Assembly (NCBI GenBank): GCA_965153355.1
Contig: OZ231126.1
Location: forward strand, 75,702,001 to 75,766,000
Source: Flaccisagitta enflata
Taxonomy: Eukaryota > Chaetognatha > Sagittoidea > Aphragmophora
Direction of reading: 5' to 3'
Length of the DNA stretch: 64,000 nt
Below, one piece after another: positions 47,831 through 64,000 of the stretch. The notes beneath the pieces were generated by a model. That model was not told the origin of the DNA, did no database searches, and worked only from the letters and a program-made list of their open reading frames with translations. Position 1 is the first letter of the stretch; each line of letters opens with the position of its first letter. The translations under genes were made by a program, and so were the position numbers.

Positions 47831-50800
47831 CCCTGGGGCGACCTGTTAACCACTTAGAACTTGAGCAAATGAAGAAGCAAACATGAAAAAATGTGCACAT
47901 TTTGAATAAAAACAATGTAAACAAATACAATGAAATGACTGAGCGGGAGCTGTTTCAGCTAACCAAAACCTCATTTATTGAGTAAAAGTTTTTAAAAATC
48001 CATTAGCTATGCAAAAAAACATATGAGTCACTTGGATCAGAACATTTGAAATTGTCTTTTATAGAATTATAGTTTAAAATCATAACACTAAAAAAAGGTA
48101 ATAAAAAGACTTATTTTTTGAACAAATTACGTAAAGAAAATCAAAACGTTCAATCTTGCCTTTTAATGCTCTTTCAAAGAGATAGTCAAGAAATGGGTTG
48201 GAATTTGCCCAGACCAGCATGATTGTGATCACACCCCCATGCCATAAATGGTTTCACAGAAACAGTTACCAAAAAATTGGCACAATTGGCACAAAAGTTA
48301 ACCCCCCCTTTCCTCTGTTGCTGCAAGATAAACCCTGCTGATGAAATGTCTTTGACTGCACTGGTGTTGTGGACCAAAGTTCAAAGCTGCTTCAAAGGTT
48401 GACTGGGAATCAGCCAAGTTGACAGAGCTACCTTTCACTTTGGACTGAACTACTTGCTATCAAAAAGAAATACCTCATTACCCATGCCAGACCCAGTGCA
48501 GTGGAAAGGGCCATCATCTGTCTCTGAGGCTTCTGCTGCTGTGGTTGCACAAGAAGCTAGGGAAGGTTTCATCTCAGAATGATGAATGATTATTGAAAAT
48601 AGTGAATGAGGTCTTGGTGATTTTGCACAAATCCCGCTCATTTACTTTTTTACCTTCATTGCATTCTATTTTCTTTTTGACTTGTTACTGAGGTCTTGGT
48701 GATCTAGCGCAGAAATCTTTACAATTTCTTTTCAATTTAATTTTTAATTTAAATTGTTCAATGTTTATTACTATTTATTTTTGCCTTAGTGGTTTACATC
48801 ACCTAATTGTGCATTTAAGGGTACTTTAGGTGCTTTAAGGTGATTTTACATTTTTGTCCGCTTTTGATGGAATTGCCTTAGTGGTTCAAGATTTTGTCAA
48901 ACTGGTTTCTAGTTTGACCATGAAGCCCTACCCATATTTGTGTAGGTGCAAACATTGATTTGAAAAAACAAAAAAAAAACGAAAAAAAATTAAGTAAAAC
49001 ACCCATGCCAGGTTGCAGGTCCTGGAGGAAGAAGCTTGAGCACTGATTTTTGCAATCTTTATTGATTTTGCTTATTTTAACCTTTTTTTGCAAATATTCT
49101 ATGGATAAAAAATGATATTTTTTAACATGCAAGGGAAAAAATATTAGAATAACAAGAATACTGATTCAAACAAACATCTTTAGAATAATCAGGAAAATTT
49201 TTTTCTATTGTACAACCGGCTGAACGATTTTATCCATTTCTAAAAATTTTTATAATTTCTTTGATTTTTGCTTATTATTCGCTCAAGGGCATTATGTATA
49301 AAGCTCTGAAAATGAGAAAAATCTTGCATTAAAAGCCTAATTATCACCATAAATGGTAAGGGTAAGGCAAAAATACATCATCTAAACCAAAAATGAATGT
49401 TTTGTAGTGTCCTGATGGCTACTACCAATGGCCTCTATTTTTTCGATTTTCGCGATTTTCGCCTATCGGATACCTCATTTTTGATCAAAAATGGATTATT
49501 TTTCCTTAAAAGGGAGATACCCAAAAAATTTTCTAACCTTTTCTACACACAACCAACCCTCAGATTCCAGAGTTCCATAAGGAATTTCCAAAATCAACCC
49601 TGCATGACCCCCCCCTAAGGAGGAAGGTCAACAAAAGAACACTTGTGACAAAGATCCGCCGATGACCCGGACCCCCTGTCACAAAACGTCCTTGGTGGAA
49701 TCATTGCACTCAACGGATGACCTTGATAGTTTCCAAACTTGAACTACACATACATAACTTGCTTTAACTCTTTGTGCATCTCAATCGCTCGCGAAGTTAG
49801 GACCCTACTACTGAGCTCTGCTTGGTCTTGAATGGAAGATTTTTGGTCATAGTTTGTGGATCTGCTTTCATTTTTTAAGTGGGTATTGAAGTTAGCTGCT
49901 ATTATCAGGGTTAGTTGTCCGTATATTTATTTCCTAGATAGTAGAGAGCGAGACCATCAACCACTTCTTCAGATATTGGGGCATGAAGTTGAAGGATGCC
50001 CTGATACCGGCTGGTATTGATCGATCGAGACAAGAAACACTTAACCTCTTCAACATTAGGGACGACTATGGATAAATCTTTTAGAGAAAGAAACTTATCG
50101 TAACGAAGCAGTTCATAAAAGTCGATGAGGAGTGAAGGAGGTGGGCTTGCCTCGACAGGGCTGAGTAGAGTTAATTGCTGTTTGGTTGATCTTATGGGCT
50201 GCTTGATGGTCGGGAGAAGGTGAGAAGATGGCGGTGGGGGTGAATACGTACTTACTTACCATACTTACCTTACATACTTACCATACAAGCTGTGCGAGTT
50301 CCCCCGTATTTCCTTATCTAGACACTCTACGCGACATCTCCTGTATCTGTATGGTCAGCTTACGGGAGGAGGGGTATTTGAATTAGGAACCTCACGCAGA
50401 AGTGAGTAGATTTTCGAGTGATAATAAGCTGGAATTCAAAGGTAAGATAAGAAACGTTTTCTATCCCCGTGTGGGGGCATGGGGGATGGGGGAGGGGGGG
50501 GGCGCAGGAGAAGGAGGGGAAGGAGTAATTATTTCTCCACATGTGAAAGCATGCACGTAACAACGGACGGATATTATTATAATGTGGTGTGACCGAATGG
50601 CGTCTTGTAAGCGCCATTGTCACGTGTAAGAACACGCCCGGGTGTGCGATGGACAACGGGGATGTGAAACGAATGAAATCAGCGATATTGCATCAAACAG
50701 GGCAAAATGAAGATCGCAAGTGGTCAGCGGTGCCCATGCAAGGGAGTGCACAGTGCATTCTCCAAAATAGGAGACACGAACCATAACTCTTTAAGGATCC

Positions 50801-50956
50801 GCGAAAAACAAAGTAACAAATCAAGCCAAAATTTGGAAAAAAAAACGATGAAAAAAACCCAAAGACATACTGAAACAAAAAACACTAAAATAAAGAGGTA
50901 AAGAAGCAGATAGGGAGATGCAAGCCTTGAAATCTTTGATTGTTGTTGTTGTTGTA

Positions 50957-51708
50957 CACTCTTTTTTTTTTATAAGCACGCTCTTTTTTTGGCTGAGGCT
51001 GAGCGTGCTTAGCAAAATCTCATTTTCGAGGCTGAAATGTGCTTAAATGCGTGCTTATTCATTATCAGTAAATAATTGTCTTTTTCAATGTAGAACAAAG
51101 TATATAGTAGGGTTTAGAAAACAGTAAAGCATAGAGTATTGTATATTATAAGATAAAGTATATTACAAAATACAGTTATGTATAAAAAGTGGACAACATT
51201 ACTACCCAACAATATCTAAAATAAGGACAAGAGCTTTTGGAGCTCTTACTGTATACACTACCTATCACTGACGTTGTCCTACTTTTGTATAACCCATGGG
51301 ATGAGATGAGGATTTTGATTTAATATAAGTTTTTTTAGATTTTTAGTGTTATTTAGTATCATGATACATTATGTTTTTTTGTCCTTGGCACAGCATTAAC
51401 AATAGTATCTAAGCAATAATGTTCTTGAATATTACTAGAAATTCAATTATTTCTATCAGTATCCTAATCTTGAATATACTGAAAAATTGTTATTATAGAT
51501 AATTTCAATTTCTATCAAAGTTTCCAATGGTTTTTGTGAAATTCCAACCAAAAATATAGAAAAAAAATAGATATTTTTGGAAATTCTGTAAAAAAAATTT
51601 TCAAATTGGAAATCTCAGCCTGGAGCGTGCTTAGCAATGTGCTTAAATTTTTCGAATATCTGAGGCTGGGCGTGCTTATAAACGAGGTGCTTATAAAAAA
51701 AAAAAGTG
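50957..51708. mobile_element. Inverted-repeat element D3 (variant AAGCAC)
   Basis: Ends CACTCTTTTTTTTTTATAAG and TTATAAAAAAAAAAAGTG, flanked by TA. AAGAAC of the other copies is AAGCAC here, and the inner arms read GAGGCTGAGCGTGCTTAGCA. Confidence 0.6.
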
Positions 51709-51798
51709 TACAGGCCGTTCTTGCCGACGATTTGCGAAAAGAAGGAAGGAAGAAACTACAGGGACAACACAAATTTTGAGTTATCACAAATATTTTTT

Positions 51799-51918
<120 letters not shown>

Positions 51919-51941
51919 TTCCCACGCGTGCTCATGGTGCA

Positions 51942-51947
51942 TATAAA
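51942..51947 (+). promoter_or_regulatory. Candidate TATA box of the essential light chain gene
   Basis: TATAAA lies 106 bp before the ATG and 28 bp after the end of a 113-bp (CT)n tract (51802-51914). Such GAGA-type tracts often sit in core promoters. Transcription would be expected to start near 51970-51978. Confidence 0.5.
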
Positions 51948-52010
51948 TGGTGGTCTTCGTCAGGTTGGGCGGTAGAAGGATTTTTCATCACGAGTCTTTC
52001 GTCTTCTTGA

Positions 52011-52016
52011 TTTCAG
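52011..52016 (+). other. Candidate acceptor (TTTCAG) 31 bp before the light chain ATG
   Basis: A pyrimidine-rich run ending TTTCAG precedes the start codon. It could be a trans-splice acceptor or the end of a short 5'UTR intron. The vWA-ZP gene has a similar site (TTTTTTGCGGCAG) about 24 bp before its ATG. Confidence 0.3.
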
Positions 52017-52047
52017 AACAGAGAGGAAATATCTTCGACCTTTCAAA

Positions 52048-62894
<10,847 letters not shown>

Positions 62895-63450
62895 AAATCC
62901 ATCCATGACAAAAAGAACATCGCACCCCAACAAAATTACAATGTTTCGTTTGTTTCGTTTTGTGATTATTTCACTCTCGCCCAGTTTATCTTTAGAAACA
63001 TCGATGTTGTTGGTTTATCAAAAAATCAAAATATTAATCAAGCAGTGATATCAAATTTAAGAATAGCTGAATACAGTGGACCACGTCTCCGTCATCGCGT
63101 TCTTTAAATCTTTTTTTGCGTTCCAATGATAGGACTACAATACGAATCATTTAGCCATGAACAATTAGAGAGGTTACCAAGTTATTCTACGAATGCGATT
63201 TTTCTAATGATACATTTTTTTTAACAAGAAGAAATGACCAACAATAACATGGTGCACTGAGGCTCATTGCGAGATTATTTTACTGCCCGCTGGATTGCCA
63301 TTGCTATACGTCCCTACACTACAGATGCGCAACAGTTAGAGTTACAGATACAGTAACAATTATGCTACAATTGATGTAGTCATAATAACTCTGGAAGTTA
63401 TCCCCGCCGGCAGTAGATAAAGCGATTGCACCCACAAATTACAGACAAGT
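62895..63450. other. Light chain 3' flank
   Basis: Presumed 3'UTR without canonical AATAAA, then a CAGTGGACCACGTC element-end-like motif at 63075 and the 3' side of the cysteine-rich exon. Confidence 0.4.
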
Positions 63451-63551
63451 TCACCACTGGTAGTCGTCCCAGCAGTTGCTGTGGTCGTAGCAACGACGGA
63501 CGCAATCACCAAACGGGGCACCCGAAAAGCATTTCGCCAGAATGCATTCAA
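63451..63551 (-). CDS. Probable last exon of a cysteine-rich protein (partial gene)
   Basis: On the minus strand a strong acceptor (TTTCATTTTCAG) is followed, after two bases completing a codon, by 32 codons and TGA. The residues include ECILAKCFSGAPFGDCVRRC and then DHSNCWDDYQW. The cysteine spacing is C-x4-C-x8-C-x3-C-x5-C. Codon composition is balanced and unlike the AT-rich surroundings. I do not recognise the family. It looks like the end of a small secreted disulfide-rich domain; the upstream exons would lie past the right edge. No function is claimed. Confidence 0.5.
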
Positions 63552-63836
63552 CTGAAAATGAAAACGGACATCTTTAGCTGACCTCTACACTTTACAAATC
63601 CACGAAATGGATAAGAGACGAGCCAATGAATGGTTGAATTTGAAAAAAAAAAGCCAATTGATTTTGGAATCCCAGACTGTTGGATGGTCGTTGGTCAAAA
63701 TAATGTACATTCATTGAGTATTTCTAGCTACAAATTTGTTTGCAGTGCACCTTTAACTAGCCTCTCCAATAGTTCCAAAGGAAAGAAGTAAGAAAGAAAA
63801 TAATGGAGGGTAGGAGAAAGGAGTATATTTTTACAG

Positions 63837-64000
63837 TTGAACCCCGTTCCAACGTGATGGACCGCTTTTAACGGAATTCCACCTGTAATAGATGATAATT
63901 CTTGATCCTTTCAACCTATTTTATTCTATTTCCTATGTTGTCTATAACTGAATTCTGCTTCTAACAGATAAAATCTGTTAGTCCCCTAAAATCCGTTAGA
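63837..64000. mobile_element. Left part of a Tigger-like element, cut by the window edge
   Basis: TACAGTTGAACCCCGTTCCA resembles the ends of Tigger/pogo elements, preceded by TTT. The interior repeats 'TAACGGAATTC' and 'TAACAGATAAAATC'. The right end is outside the window. Confidence 0.4.

Larger units (their letters stand above)
45908..49830. mobile_element. Large element I with long inverted arms
   Basis: 46680-47398 and 48892-49618 are inverted copies: for example GGTTGATTTTGGAAATTCCT matches the reverse of AGGAATTTCCAAAATCAACC, and both carry the complement pair around GCTCAAGCTTCTTCCTCCAG. Weaker similarity reaches out to 45908 and 49830 (GTCCTAACTTC, ATGATTCCACCA). The spacer holds B8 and unrecognised sequence. 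Confidence 0.5.

Overview
The window is animal (metazoan) nuclear DNA. It holds two complete, interrupted genes that can be rebuilt exon by exon with consistent GT-AG junctions and reading phase, plus the last exon of a probable third gene. Nearly everything else is repeat: microsatellites, minisatellites, one 81-bp satellite block, and many short non-autonomous transposable elements, often nested. No bacterial features, rRNA genes, intact tRNA genes or transposase genes were seen. A secreted von Willebrand factor A plus zona pellucida (vWA-ZP) protein, short T-rich splice acceptors (TTTTCAG, TTTTTAG, TTTCTCAG) and possible acceptor sites just upstream of both start codons suggest an invertebrate, perhaps a worm-like ecdysozoan. 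The species cannot be named from this sequence.

Left third (about 7.7-24.2 kb, minus strand): an 11-exon gene for a 561-residue secreted protein with a signal peptide, a vWA domain with a complete MIDAS metal site, a ZP domain and a furin-type site (RARR). No membrane segment follows. Intron 6 carries decayed tandem copies of the start of exon 7, and intron 1 (6.9 kb) is full of inserted elements.

Middle (about 24.2-51.9 kb): 27 kb with no convincing gene. It contains GACA, GT, TG/TC, TTG and TTC microsatellites, a 91-bp minisatellite, an 81-bp satellite of about 24 copies, remnants of LINE reverse transcriptase, a roughly 3.9-kb element with long inverted arms, and many composite elements with GC-rich hairpin arms.

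Right part (about 51.9-62.9 kb, plus strand): a 6-exon gene for a 149-residue myosin essential light chain, with a TATA box directly after a (CT)n tract. Its introns hold several complete elements with inverted ends and recognisable target-site duplications. At 63.45-63.55 kb, minus strand, is the probable last exon of a cysteine-rich protein whose body lies beyond the window.

The two main genes are oriented away from each other across the middle region and have no evident shared function: one product is extracellular matrix or cuticle type, the other is a muscle motor subunit. The most unusual content is the set of small element families: one with a terminal hairpin that changes by compensatory substitutions between copies, one with double-hairpin arms around minisatellites, and a fold-back element carrying tRNA-like units.
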